This document shows, in pieces, positions 49,464 to 58,548 of a stretch of 64,000 nt of DNA; position 1 is the first letter of the stretch, and every line of letters starts with the position of its first letter. The notes under the pieces were generated by a model. That model made no database searches and was not told where the DNA came from. It saw only the letters and a list, made by a program, of their open reading frames with translations. Location: NCBI RefSeq assembly GCF_040126055.1, contig NZ_CP143541.1, positions 992,001-1,056,000 of the forward strand, given 5' to 3'. The position numbers and the translations under genes are program-made. Source of the stretch: Pseudalkalibacillus sp. SCS-8 (GTDB lineage Bacteria; Bacillota; Bacilli; Bacillales; Fictibacillaceae).

Positions 49464-51104
49464 ATGCAGCAAAGGAATGAACGGGGAAGGTTGATGGCGA
49501 ATCTGTTCAAGGCTCGCTTCCCTTTTCTTTATATTTCCACGTGGGAAGAGGACCGTGCGCTTTCGCTCATTAAATCGATTGCGTCAAATGGAGCACTGAT
49601 CAAGACGACACGAAAAGTGATGACGTGGAAGGTGACGACTGGCATTTCTGGAGACAAAAATGCAGGCGCGGATACGAAATCTGCATTGAAGGCATTGGAG
49701 TACATTGAAAAGTATCAGGATCCTGCCATCTTCGTCCTGCAGGATTTCCATATCTTTTTCGGAGGGGACAATCGTCAGCCGGATCATCAGATCATCCGGA
49801 AGCTGAGAGATATCGCGCTGAGCTTGAAGAAAAGCCCGAATCCGAAAAATGTCGTGTTTCTTTCACCGGTCCTGCACCTGCCTCATGACCTTGAAAAGGA
49901 CGTGACGATCTTTGACTTTGATCTGCCGAACTTTGACGAAATTAAACGCAGCCTGGATGATCTGATCTATGTCAATGAACAGAGCGGACGAATTGGTTTT
50001 CATCTGAATGAAGAAGAGAAAGAGAAGCTGGTAAAGGCCGCGATGGGATTGACGCTATCGGAGGCGGAGAATGCATTCGCACGTGCCATGGTCGAAGACG
50101 GTAAGCTATCGGTCGACGATGTGGACGTTATTTTACAGGAAAAAGAACAGATCATTAAGAAGACCGGCATTCTTGAATTCGTGAACAATCAGCTGAACAT
50201 GGAGGATATCGGAGGCCTTGAAAACTTGAAAAGATGGCTTCGGAAACGGAATAAATCGTGGCTTGAGTCTGCCCAGCAGTATGGGCTGCCTTCTCCAAAA
50301 GGTGTGCTCATCACGGGAGTGCCAGGCTGTGGGAAGAGTCTCATCAGTAAAGCGATCAGTGAAATGTGGCAGCTTCCATTGTTACGCCTTGATATTGGAA
50401 AAATCTTCAGCGGACTTGTCGGAAGCAGTGAAGAGAATATGAGGAAGGCAATCCAGACAGCGGAAGCAATTGCACCTTCAATCTTATGGATCGATGAGAT
50501 TGAAAAAGGATTCAGCGGAACGAGCTCCACAGGAGATAGCGGCACGACCTCAAGAATTTTCGGTCATTTCCTGACATGGATGCAGGAAAAAGAAAAGCCG
50601 GTGTTTGTCATCGCGACGGCGAACAACATCTCCTCATTGCCACCGGAAATGCTCCGGAAAGGGCGATTCGATGAAATTTTCTTTGTCGATCTTCCGACGC
50701 ATCGTGAACGGATTGAGATATTCAGAGTCCACTTGAATAGAAGATTGCAAGACCCATCTGTCATTGGTGAATTCCAGATTACAGAGGCCAATCTTGATTA
50801 TCTCGCGAGCCTGACGGAAGGATTTGTCGGCGCTGAGCTCGAACAAGTCGTTATAAATGGTTTGTTTGAAGCTTTCTATGAAGAACGAAGTGTGAACTTA
50901 CAAGACTTTGAGAAGGTATGCAAACAGTTCATTCCACTATCCGTCACCCAGGCGGAACAGATTAAGCGGATCCGCGATTGGGCGAATGTTCGTGCAGTAG
51001 CCGCAACACCACGTGAAGACCGTTCGGAATACACCGAAAACGATAAAGCGATGGAAGACGATGATGTGATGGCATCACGAGGCGGTCGTACAATCGACTT
51101 TTAA
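49464..51104 (+). CDS. Ycf46-like AAA+ ATPase
   Basis: 546 residues. N-terminal domain (FPFLYISTWEEDRALSLI, IFVLQDFHIFF) typical of the Ycf46 group, then one AAA+ module: GVPGCGKS (Walker A, about 285), SILWIDEIEKGF (Walker B, about 338), sensor-1 ATANN and an RKGRFDEIFF arginine-finger region. The C-terminal tail is acidic. Ycf46 homologues in cyanobacteria have been linked to inorganic carbon use; the role in Bacillaceae is unknown. First gene of a five-gene operon. SD AGGAGGG. A TATAAT lies at 49392 with no good -35. Confidence 0.88.
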   Translation: MQQRNERGRLMANLFKARFPFLYISTWEEDRALSLIKSIASNGALIKTTRKVMTWKVTTGISGDKNAGADTKSALKALEYIEKYQDPAIFVLQDFHIFFGGDNRQPDHQIIRKLRDIALSLKKSPNPKNVVFLSPVLHLPHDLEKDVTIFDFDLPNFDEIKRSLDDLIYVNEQSGRIGFHLNEEEKEKLVKAAMGLTLSEAENAFARAMVEDGKLSVDDVDVILQEKEQIIKKTGILEFVNNQLNMEDIGGLENLKRWLRKRNKSWLESAQQYGLPSPKGVLITGVPGCGKSLISKAISEMWQLPLLRLDIGKIFSGLVGSSEENMRKAIQTAEAIAPSILWIDEIEKGFSGTSSTGDSGTTSRIFGHFLTWMQEKEKPVFVIATANNISSLPPEMLRKGRFDEIFFVDLPTHRERIEIFRVHLNRRLQDPSVIGEFQITEANLDYLASLTEGFVGAELEQVVINGLFEAFYEERSVNLQDFEKVCKQFIPLSVTQAEQIKRIRDWANVRAVAATPREDRSEYTENDKAMEDDDVMASRGGRTIDF

Positions 51105-51133
51105 CGAATGAATTAGGAAAGGTAGATGATCTG

Positions 51134-51583
51134 GTGAGTATCGAATTAGTGCTCTTACCTGTAGGTATCGCTGTGGCCCATTCTGTCGGTTCCCTGATTG
51201 AGAAGCATAAGGATGGGCAGGGGATGACGTATTCGATTAAAACGGTCATGAAACGTCAGCATTTATTACAGAAGGCGATCGAGCAATATGGGTGTGAAGT
51301 CCATGAAATGAATCAGCAAAACTATAAAACCCTTGTCGGCGATATCAAAATTCTCTTCCAACAAAACGAGAATGGGATTTTCGAAGCGATATTTGATGAA
51401 AGTGTGCAAGAAGAGGATGCACTGGATTTTCTAAATAACTTACATACGGAATACAGGTATTTAATTCAACAAGAAACTTATAACAAACTCTTACTGCAAG
51501 CGGGAGAACATGGGCTCGAGCTGGAATCGGAAGAGGTCCAGGAAGATCGATCCATTTTATTAACGTTCAACGTATCCCAATAG
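51134..51583 (+). CDS. DUF1257 (Ycf35-like) protein
   Basis: 149 residues. The C-terminal block YNKLLLQAGEHGLELESEEVQEDRSILLTFN and the preceding TVMKRQHLLQKAIEQYGCEVHE fit the DUF1257/Ycf35 family, though the N-terminus (hydrophobic VLLPVGIAVAHSVG) is unusual. In cyanobacteria ycf35 genes sit near ycf46 and DUF2997 genes, as here. GTG start with a weak SD. Function unknown. Confidence 0.65.
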   Translation: MSIELVLLPVGIAVAHSVGSLIEKHKDGQGMTYSIKTVMKRQHLLQKAIEQYGCEVHEMNQQNYKTLVGDIKILFQQNENGIFEAIFDESVQEEDALDFLNNLHTEYRYLIQQETYNKLLLQAGEHGLELESEEVQEDRSILLTFNVSQ

Positions 51584-51601
51584 AATGGCAGGGTGAAAAA
51601 T

Positions 51602-51817
51602 ATGAACAAGAAAAAAATAAAAATCAGAATCGGTGAAGATGGTCAAATCTTTGCAGAGACAATTGGACTCAAGGGGAAAGAATGCCTGACATACATTGAG
51701 CAACTCGAAAAACTCCTTGATGCAGAGACAATTGATTCCAACTATACGGCTGAATACTATGAGACTGAAATAAATAGCACCCAACAGAACACCCAGTTGA
51801 TCAGGGAGGAAGAGTAG
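51602..51817 (+). CDS. DUF2997 family small protein
   Basis: 71 residues: KKIKIRIGEDGQIFAETIGL, KGKECLTYIEQLEKLL and TAEYYETEI match DUF2997 (KIKIxIxPDG...ETxGxxGxxC...). The single conserved cysteine (Cys31) may bind a metal or be a modification site. ATG 51602 lies 6 bases after CAGGGTG. Its stop directly abuts the next ATG. Confidence 0.8.
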   Translation: MNKKKIKIRIGEDGQIFAETIGLKGKECLTYIEQLEKLLDAETIDSNYTAEYYETEINSTQQNTQLIREEE

Positions 51818-52522
51818 ATGGGGAAAATCACGAATAAAGGAAAAGTATGGGAGTGGAGAAATTCAATTTGGATGCTTTGGGCCCTCTTAACATTCGGATT
51901 TCTTAATTACGTCTCCTTTTACTATATTTCTTATAGGGTGCAGCAGAGGAAATGGGCGATTTCAGGGATTGTATATTCAATCATATTCATCATAGCCATT
52001 GCAACAGTGGACCTTGTACCAGAGGAGCATTGGCTGTCAGACGTTACGATAGGAGCTTATTTGCTTGGTTGGATCGTTTCTATCATTCACGTCTTCAGAG
52101 CAAGAACAGAGTATCTGATACGTTTAGAAGCAAGGCATACATATGGGCAACAAGAACTAAAGATATTGAAGACCAGAATAAAACAGGAATATACTTCGGA
52201 AGGATTTGATGGATCGTTCGAAAACTCGATGCCCCATGTTGAAGGAAACCTACAACACGACTCAGATAACACCATTGTGGTTAATTTGAACGAGGGGACA
52301 GAAGAAGAGATCGCGAATGTACCGGGAATCGGTGGTCTCTTCGCCAAAAAGGTTGTAGCTGTAAGACAACAAGAGGGCGGCTTCCGATCATTCGATCATT
52401 TTGTCCAAGCACTCTCGATCAAACCACATCTCGTAGAAAAAATCAGACCTCATGTCGTATTGCCGAGTCCTGGACGATCCGAACCTCAGCATAAACCGGC
52501 AGGTAGGATTGTGGATTACTGA
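51818..52522 (+). CDS. Membrane protein with C-terminal helix-hairpin-helix domain
   Basis: 234 residues. Three hydrophobic segments (residues about 14-95), a short coiled region (LEARHTYGQQELKILKTRIKQ), then a ComEA-like helix-hairpin-helix at residues about 150-215: NLNEGTEEEIANVPGIGGLFAKKVVAVRQQ and GGFRSFDHFVQAL. HhH domains contact DNA backbone or act as protein docking units. The SD GGGAGGA lies in the end of the previous gene. Its stop overlaps the activase ATG. This fusion with the Ycf46 set is unusual. Confidence 0.78.
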   Translation: MGKITNKGKVWEWRNSIWMLWALLTFGFLNYVSFYYISYRVQQRKWAISGIVYSIIFIIAIATVDLVPEEHWLSDVTIGAYLLGWIVSIIHVFRARTEYLIRLEARHTYGQQELKILKTRIKQEYTSEGFDGSFENSMPHVEGNLQHDSDNTIVVNLNEGTEEEIANVPGIGGLFAKKVVAVRQQEGGFRSFDHFVQALSIKPHLVEKIRPHVVLPSPGRSEPQHKPAGRIVDY

Positions 52523-53163
52523 TGCAGCTAATCATCCATCGCTACATACCTGAAACGAAGGTGGAAGGGCCGGGCAAACGGTTTTGCCTCTGGGTGCAAG
52601 GGTGTTCGATCCGTTGTGAGGGCTGCGGGGTTCCATGGACATGGTCGAAGGAAAACGGCAATACGATCGAAGTGAGCGAGCTCTTTCATGAAATCGAAAA
52701 AAGCAAACGAAAGAATGGTATTGAAGGCGTCACCTTTCTCGGCGGAGAACCGTTCGATCAGGCGGAAGCGCTAGGAGAGCTCGCCGAAAAGGTGAAGAAG
52801 ATCGGGCTGACGATCATGACATTTTCCGGCTATCATTATGAAGATTTACGAGAGCAGGAGAAATGCCAGAAACTGCTTGAATCGGCCGATCTATTGATTG
52901 ATGGTCCGTTCGTAAAAGACAAACTCGATTTGAGCAGACCATGGGTCGGTTCCTCCAATCAACGGTATCACTTCCTGACGCCTGCCTATAAACACTTAGA
53001 GGATCAATTATCGAGCATCGAAAACAAGGTGGAAATCCGAATCGGAAGCGATGGACTCGTTTCCGTAAACGGCATGGCCACCCAACAAACCCTAGAAGAG
53101 CTATTCAATCGTGATGATTTCAAAGCGATCAAAGCGTCAGATGCAAAAGAAGGACCTGAGTGA
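52522..53163 (+). CDS. 4Fe-4S single-cluster radical SAM activase-like protein (NrdG-like)
   Basis: 213 residues. CSIRCEGC (C-x3-C-x2-C, about residues 29-36) binds the radical SAM cluster, and FLGGEPFDQAEAL (about 74-86) is the SAM-binding GGE motif. The short length and WVQGCSIRC opening match NrdG/PflA-type activases, which install a glycyl radical on a partner enzyme. No anaerobic ribonucleotide reductase or pyruvate formate-lyase gene is near; the partner may be a protein of this operon. Last gene of the Ycf46 operon. Confidence 0.85.
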   Translation: MQLIIHRYIPETKVEGPGKRFCLWVQGCSIRCEGCGVPWTWSKENGNTIEVSELFHEIEKSKRKNGIEGVTFLGGEPFDQAEALGELAEKVKKIGLTIMTFSGYHYEDLREQEKCQKLLESADLLIDGPFVKDKLDLSRPWVGSSNQRYHFLTPAYKHLEDQLSSIENKVEIRIGSDGLVSVNGMATQQTLEELFNRDDFKAIKASDAKEGPE

Positions 53164-53219
53164 ACTCACTCAAGTCTTTCTTGGAATAATTATTGTTACC
53201 TAAAATAGGGAGGTACAAC

Positions 53220-53387
53220 ATGGCACATATTATAGGTACGTTGTACATATTATTCGGTACTTTATTGTTCTCATTTAATTATTTTGAGAGTTTTTATTCC
53301 AATGGATTAACCACCACAGTAAATATTGCAGTATATATCATAGGTATTTTTTATTTAATACGCTCAGCAATAAAAAATGTAAGATAA
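53220..53387 (+). CDS. Small membrane protein (55 aa)
   Basis: 55 residues, two hydrophobic helices (IIGTLYILFGTLLFSFNYF and TTVNIAVYIIGIFYLI), basic tail. AGGGAGG lies 7 bases before ATG 53220; an upstream in-frame TTG at 53193 is unlikely. Function unknown. Confidence 0.62.
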   Translation: MAHIIGTLYILFGTLLFSFNYFESFYSNGLTTTVNIAVYIIGIFYLIRSAIKNVR

Positions 53388-53514
53388 CCACTATTAACAT
53401 CTCTCTCTTTATAGAAACGTTTATTATGATCTTGTTGTCCAAAAAAGGCAGGAAAAGACAACCAGCTGTGTAAGTACCATTAAAAGGGAGTGAACGTGTA
53501 AAGGAGGGAAAGTG

Positions 53515-54021
53515 GTGAACAAGCTCCAGAAGATTTCAACGAATTTGTGGTTTGATTCTCAAGCGAAAGAAGCAGCAAACTTCTATACGTCAGTTTTTGA
53601 AAACTCCGAGATTGGAAGAATTACACGCTACGGGAAGGAAGGCTATGAAATCCACGGGAAGCCAGAGGGCACCGTGATGAACGTGGAATTCCAACTGAAT
53701 GGGCAACCATTCGTCGCCTTGAATGGCGGTTCCCAAATCAAATTCAATGAATCAATCTCCTTCATCATCCATTGCGAAACCCAGGAAGAAATCGATTATT
53801 ATTGGGAAAAGCTGAGTGAACGTGGAGATGAAAAGGCTCAACAGTGTGGCTGGCTGAAAGATCAGTTCGGAATTTCATGGCAGATCGTCCCGGCGGAATT
53901 ACCTGAAATGCTCAATGACCCGGACCCTGAAAAAGCGAGCAGAGTCAGACAAGCCCTGCTCCAAATGAAAAAGATCGACATCGCAACGCTCAAACGGGCT
54001 TACGCAGGTGAAACCGAATAG
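53515..54021 (+). CDS. VOC family protein (PhnB / 3-demethylubiquinone methyltransferase-like fold)
   Basis: 168 residues. Opening LQKISTNLWFDSQAKEAANFYTSVF, then NGQPFVALNGG, SISFIIHCETQEEIDYYWEKLSE and CGWLKDQFGISWQIVP, the standard PhnB-like VOC half-repeats. The enzymatic role is unknown. GTG 53515 is 6 bases after AAGGAGGG (GTG 53512 is the alternative). A remnant of a paralogue survives in the chimeric pseudogene at 44.7 kb. Confidence 0.87.
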   Translation: MNKLQKISTNLWFDSQAKEAANFYTSVFENSEIGRITRYGKEGYEIHGKPEGTVMNVEFQLNGQPFVALNGGSQIKFNESISFIIHCETQEEIDYYWEKLSERGDEKAQQCGWLKDQFGISWQIVPAELPEMLNDPDPEKASRVRQALLQMKKIDIATLKRAYAGETE

Positions 54022-54032
54022 GTATGAAGTAA

Positions 54033-54066
54033 CGCAGTGGAACTCATAAGGGTACCACTGTGTTTT
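54033..54066 (+). terminator. Rho-independent terminator
   Basis: CGCAGTGG pairs with CCACTGTG (one wobble) and is followed by TTTTG after the VOC gene. Confidence 0.65.
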
Positions 54067-54137
54067 GTTTAGGGAACTTTTTCCACCTCTAACCGTAACA
54101 GTAATACTTACTCCATTTAAAAGAGGGGAGAGATCGA

Positions 54138-55850
54138 ATGAAAAAGAGCTGTTTAATCGTTTTATGTTTCGTGTTGTTTCTAGCCTTAATAGGTTGCACG
54201 AAGCAAGATACGTTACCTTCAACCGAAGATAATCAACTTCAAAGTTTTGATGTCACAAACGAAACACTCGATCATTTATATGTATTTGGTAAAGTGTGGG
54301 GGTTTCTGAAGTACTATCATCCGAATGTTGCTGAGGGAGAATTTGATTTCGACCAGGAACTTGTAACCATTTTTCCTGAAATTATTAATGTAAAAAGTTC
54401 TACCGAAAGAGATGAAATTTTAACAGATTGGATACTTGAATTAGGAGAATTCCCAACAGAAAAAAAGAGAAATCAAGCGTCCGATATTAAAATGGAACCT
54501 GATTTAGATTGGATCTCTGATATGAACTTGGATTCCGAATTGGAAGCACAACTGCAAAAAGTAAGGAAGGGAAAGAGAACAAATAATCACCATTATGTAT
54601 CCCTCGTTAGAAATATAGGCAATCCAACCTTTGAAAATGAAGAAGCCTACTTGTCCGATGATTATCCTGAGGTCGAATACCGACTGCTTTCCTTGTACCG
54701 ATATTGGAATATCATTGAATATTACTTTCCTTATAAATATTTGATTGAAGAGGATTGGGACGCAGTATTAAAAGAATTTGTTCCAAAATTCATCGAAGCA
54801 GCGAATGAAAAAGAATATAAGCTTACAACCCTTGAGTTAATCACTAGAATTAATGATACCCACGCTCAAATCATATCGAAGGAACCTACTCTGAATGAGT
54901 TTTGGGGAGAAAACTACGCTCCAACCATTATTCAATTTGTTGAAAACAAACCCACTGTAACGGGATATTACAAGGATGACTTAGGGAAGGCTTCCGGTCT
55001 TGAAATGGGTGATGTTATAACGAAAATCAATGGTCAACCAATTGAAGAAATTTTGAATGAGAAATTAAAATTTATTCCCGCTTCGAATTACACAACAAAA
55101 TTAAGGGACATTGCCACCAAATTATTAAGAACGACCGAATCAACCATAGACGTTCAGTACATACGAAACGGAGAAACGTTTAACACAAAATTGAAGACTT
55201 ACAATCGAGAAAAGGTGGGTGCTGCCAACTTTAATTTGTCCCAACAGGATAAGGTAAGCTTTGAGCGAATTAATGATGACATTGCGTATATCTATCCAGG
55301 ATCTCTGAAAAAAGGTGAAATAACCGAAACAATATCCAAACTGGACAATACGAAAGGATTGATTATTGATTTAAGGAGTTATCCGTCAGATTTTATCGTC
55401 TACACATTGGGAGAGTATCTCGTCCCAACACCGACACCTTTTGTGAAATTAACCAAAGGAAGTATAAAACAGCCTGGTTTATTTACCGAGAGCATGGAAC
55501 TGAAGGTTGGGGAAAAAAACAAAAACGTCTACCACGGTAAGGTTGTGATCCTCATTAATGAACTGACTCAAAGTCAAGCTGAATTTACAGCTATGGCTTT
55601 TAGAAAAGCGCCGAATGCAACCGTGATTGGAAGTACAACGGCTGGAGCAGATGGAAATGTTTCAACATTTACTCTTCCTGGTGGGATTAAAACGTCCATT
55701 ACTGGCATCGGCATTTATTATCCCGATGGAACAGAAACACAAAGAGTGGGTATTGTACCAGATATAACGGTCAAGCCAACTATTGATGGTATAAAAGAAA
55801 AGAAAGACGAAGTGCTGGAAAAAGCAATTCAATTAATAAATGAAGGATAA
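54138..55850 (+). CDS. S41 family peptidase lipoprotein (C-terminal-processing type)
   Basis: 570 residues. Lipoprotein signal with lipobox LIGC (Cys20). A helical N-terminal region (VFGKVWGFLKYYHPNV, then YRYWNIIEYYFPYKY) typical of tricorn/Tsp-like S41 proteins, a PDZ-like segment (GKASGLEMGDVITKINGQPIEE, about residues 280-302) and the S41 core (GLIIDLRSYPSDF; VVILINELTQSQAEFTAMAFR with the catalytic Ser before AEF; TTAGADGNVSTF). Probably a cell-surface protease, substrate unknown. SD GAGGGGAG. Confidence 0.87.
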   Translation: MKKSCLIVLCFVLFLALIGCTKQDTLPSTEDNQLQSFDVTNETLDHLYVFGKVWGFLKYYHPNVAEGEFDFDQELVTIFPEIINVKSSTERDEILTDWILELGEFPTEKKRNQASDIKMEPDLDWISDMNLDSELEAQLQKVRKGKRTNNHHYVSLVRNIGNPTFENEEAYLSDDYPEVEYRLLSLYRYWNIIEYYFPYKYLIEEDWDAVLKEFVPKFIEAANEKEYKLTTLELITRINDTHAQIISKEPTLNEFWGENYAPTIIQFVENKPTVTGYYKDDLGKASGLEMGDVITKINGQPIEEILNEKLKFIPASNYTTKLRDIATKLLRTTESTIDVQYIRNGETFNTKLKTYNREKVGAANFNLSQQDKVSFERINDDIAYIYPGSLKKGEITETISKLDNTKGLIIDLRSYPSDFIVYTLGEYLVPTPTPFVKLTKGSIKQPGLFTESMELKVGEKNKNVYHGKVVILINELTQSQAEFTAMAFRKAPNATVIGSTTAGADGNVSTFTLPGGIKTSITGIGIYYPDGTETQRVGIVPDITVKPTIDGIKEKKDEVLEKAIQLINEG

Positions 55851-55853
55851 AAA

Positions 55854-55886
55854 ACAAGGAGCTGGCACTCGCCAGCTCCTTGTTCA
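55854..55886. terminator. Bidirectional terminator
   Basis: AACAAGGAGCTGGC pairs with GCCAGCTCCTTGTT around ACTC, between convergent genes. Confidence 0.9.
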
Positions 55887-57083
55887 ATGTATATCAGATT
55901 TCTCAACGACAAACTCACTCGCCCCGTTAAACTGCGCAAACCGCTCAAGCCCTTCTTCGATATGACGCTTCAACCGATCCGTCTCCTCGACACCAGGCTC
56001 GAGCTGCAACAACCGTACTTGCAACCGACCGGCCTTCCGGTCGACACTCGGATCCATCCGACCGATCAACCGATCCCCATACAAGATCGGCATCGCATAC
56101 GGCCCGTATTTCCGCTTCGCCCGCGGCGTGTAGATCTCCCACTTGTAATCGAATCCGAAAAGATCCGAAATCCTTTCTCTTCTCCATAACAAATTATCGA
56201 GCGGAGGCAGGAAGGTGATCGCGTCATCAACAGATGCCCGCTCACCCCTGGCTGATCCGGTGAACCTTTCAAGTTCGGCCAAATCTTCAGCAAGGATGTA
56301 GTACGTCCGTTTCACGCCTTCGACATCAAGCGGAATGACGGTCCCGAGCTTCACACGACGTTCTACAGCGGCCCTCCGTTCTGCTGCGGTCATCTTTTGC
56401 CAGCCGAAACGCGAATCTCCCGGATCGAATACCCGGTAAGCCCTCAAATATTTCTCAATCAACGCTTCGCGCGCTTCCGTCTCGTCGATTGTTTTCGCTG
56501 CCTTGAGATACTCTGCCGGAATGCTTTTTTCTGTCAGGTCGAAGAATCGTTCCGTCCGTTCCCGATGCACGACCCGGATGATTCCAGCATCCATCAACAG
56601 ATTCAACGCAAGCGAGGTTTCCTTCGTCTTCGGCATCTGGTTGTCCCAATACCCATGCACCCGTTTATCAGACACAAATGCACGAGATGGGAGGGGACCT
56701 TCTTTTTCCAAGCGGTCGTGTACCATTTTGACGACAGGGCCAAGATCATCCAATTGCGGCTGGACATTCGCCTGGATCCGTTTGCGCGTCGGCTCGAACA
56801 ACGGATAATCCTCAACAGGAATGATACAGGCCGCATTCGCGAAGTACTCGAAAATCTTTCCATTTGAAAGGAGTTCATCCAACAGCTTCGGGTCATACCC
56901 CGGAATCCGTGCGGACAATACGAGGTGTTGATTCCGCTCCACGACCGAGACGGGATCGAGCTGGACACATTCCAACGCCCGCACCATGTCCAACACGGAA
57001 CTCTCGTCTAGTCCACCTAACAGTTTTTGCTTATGTAGAAGAAATCTCCGGAGTGAGATCCGGTCGACAGGGAATGCTTTCAT
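55884..57083 (-). CDS. YcaQ-like winged-helix DNA glycosylase family protein
   Basis: 399 residues. RISLRRFLLHKQKLLGG, then ALECVQLDPVSVVERNQHLVL with the QLD motif of the HTH_42/YcaQ family (YcaQ unhooks DNA crosslinks in E. coli; AlkX/AlkZ relatives), repeated winged helices and the late PLDNLLWRRERISDLFGFDYKWEIYTP block. ATG 57083 follows AGGAGG. Whether it acts on crosslinks or natural-product adducts is unknown. GC-rich relative to its neighbours. Confidence 0.85.
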   Translation of the reverse strand: MKAFPVDRISLRRFLLHKQKLLGGLDESSVLDMVRALECVQLDPVSVVERNQHLVLSARIPGYDPKLLDELLSNGKIFEYFANAACIIPVEDYPLFEPTRKRIQANVQPQLDDLGPVVKMVHDRLEKEGPLPSRAFVSDKRVHGYWDNQMPKTKETSLALNLLMDAGIIRVVHRERTERFFDLTEKSIPAEYLKAAKTIDETEAREALIEKYLRAYRVFDPGDSRFGWQKMTAAERRAAVERRVKLGTVIPLDVEGVKRTYYILAEDLAELERFTGSARGERASVDDAITFLPPLDNLLWRRERISDLFGFDYKWEIYTPRAKRKYGPYAMPILYGDRLIGRMDPSVDRKAGRLQVRLLQLEPGVEETDRLKRHIEEGLERFAQFNGASEFVVEKSDIH

Positions 57084-57170
57084 TGGCACAACCTCCTGAA
57101 ACAACGATATTTTCCTATGATCATCATACCATTAAGAACGATCTTTCATATTGAACGAAGCAAGAAGAAA

Positions 57171-57195
57171 AGCGCTGATTCACTCAGCGCCTTCA
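57171..57195 (-). terminator. Terminator of the DHH phosphoesterase gene
   Basis: AGCGCTGA pairs with TCAGCGC(C), followed by TTTTCTTCTT on the minus strand. The stem includes the stop codon region. Confidence 0.7.
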
Positions 57196-58433
57196 CCGAT
57201 TTCTTCTACGATTTCCTCAAACAAAGAGGTTTCCTTGTTGGATTTTACATTCCTCATAAAATCGCGCAAAAACGCCACATAGTGCTCATCCCTTACCAAC
57301 CAGGCGGAGTGGTTTCGTTTCACAAAACGCTCTGCTTCATGAAAGCTTGGGAAACTTCCTGGCAACGGTTCTCCATTCTTCTCGACGAACCAAACACCCG
57401 ATTCATCCGCATAAATGAAGAATGAATCTTCATTCCGGTTTTCAAACAAACAGCCTTCTACCGTTTCCTTCAAGTTGTAACGGTTCTTGAACGCGTCCGG
57501 TCTCATCGGTTCGATCAAAAAGGCCGCCCGAGCATAAAGCTGATACGACTCTTCACTCATCGAGCATGCGGACGCTTTCGCGTGCCCGCCACCACCGAAC
57601 TGTCCCGCCACTTCAGAAACATCCACATGATCATGGATTGTGCGGAAGCTGATCTTTTTCCCGCCCATGTTGAGGATTGTAATGTAATCGAGGTGAGGAT
57701 ACTCTGTACCCAATTCGTTTCCAAGCTCGGAGTGATATGATTCTGCATGGACGATGCCAGTGCAATGATCTCCGACAAATGTCTGGACGAGCTCACGTTT
57801 TTTTCTTCGTATATAGCGCTCAATTTTATCCTCTTCCATTTCAAGAAGCTTACGTTCAAACTCATCATATTCGAAATGCTCCGCCTCTTGAAGCCTCGGC
57901 ACCATCTTCTCGACGAACTCATCAATTGACACCATGAAAAAGAGATCATTCAGCTGCTTCGCTTTGATGTTGTCATTCGCATCCCATTCCCACGTGTCGT
58001 ACTGCCGAACGAGCTCAACGAATTCCTCCAATGCAGCAGAAGGCTCCAATAACCCCTTATGGACGAGATAGCCATATAAAAGGGAAGTCGCGCAAGCGAG
58101 GCGTCCATCACTATACTCGACCTTCACATAACCCCAGTCATAATCATTGAAATGGAGTGCCGTCTTATGATGATCGATCAGTTGAATACTCCCACCGTCT
58201 ATAAAAAATGCATCCAGCGCTTCTTCATTCTTTTCATTAACGGAAAGATCCGTGATGAGCATATTCCATTCCTTATCCTTCTTCTCATTCAAATGCTCAA
58301 GAAACCGCTCCACCTGGTGATCCAGCCCCATCACCGAATTGTAGCGGACATCCACCTTATCACCGAACGCAATTTTCGCAACAATCCCGCATCCGACACC
58401 ATCCAAATCATTATGCGTGAACAATTTGTACAT
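57180..58433 (-). CDS. DHH-family phosphoesterase (NrnB-like)
   Basis: 417 residues. Metal-binding motifs of DHH phosphoesterases: THNDLDGVGCG (N-terminus), MLITDLS, LIDHHKTALHF (about residue 88) and DHHA1 motif FGGGGHAKASACS (about 280). The arrangement resembles B. subtilis NrnB (YngD), which degrades short oligoribonucleotides and 3'-phosphoadenosine compounds. A C-terminal extension of about 100 residues follows the DHHA1 motif. GAGGAG SD before the ATG. Confidence 0.85.
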   Translation of the reverse strand: MYKLFTHNDLDGVGCGIVAKIAFGDKVDVRYNSVMGLDHQVERFLEHLNEKKDKEWNMLITDLSVNEKNEEALDAFFIDGGSIQLIDHHKTALHFNDYDWGYVKVEYSDGRLACATSLLYGYLVHKGLLEPSAALEEFVELVRQYDTWEWDANDNIKAKQLNDLFFMVSIDEFVEKMVPRLQEAEHFEYDEFERKLLEMEEDKIERYIRRKKRELVQTFVGDHCTGIVHAESYHSELGNELGTEYPHLDYITILNMGGKKISFRTIHDHVDVSEVAGQFGGGGHAKASACSMSEESYQLYARAAFLIEPMRPDAFKNRYNLKETVEGCLFENRNEDSFFIYADESGVWFVEKNGEPLPGSFPSFHEAERFVKRNHSAWLVRDEHYVAFLRDFMRNVKSNKETSLFEEIVEEIGEGAE

Positions 58434-58548
58434 AACCGTCTCCTCATGTATGTAAGTCTTAGCTGTTTTAGTTTGTTAAGAAAACGGGGAACTATTCGCA
58501 CAAAAAATGAGTAAGTCACAATGGACCTGCTCATCTAAACGTATCTAT

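Noticed and set aside
56397..56867. + strand frame opposite the YcaQ-like gene
   Set aside because: GC-rich antisense shadow; the YcaQ QLD motif fixes the real strand.
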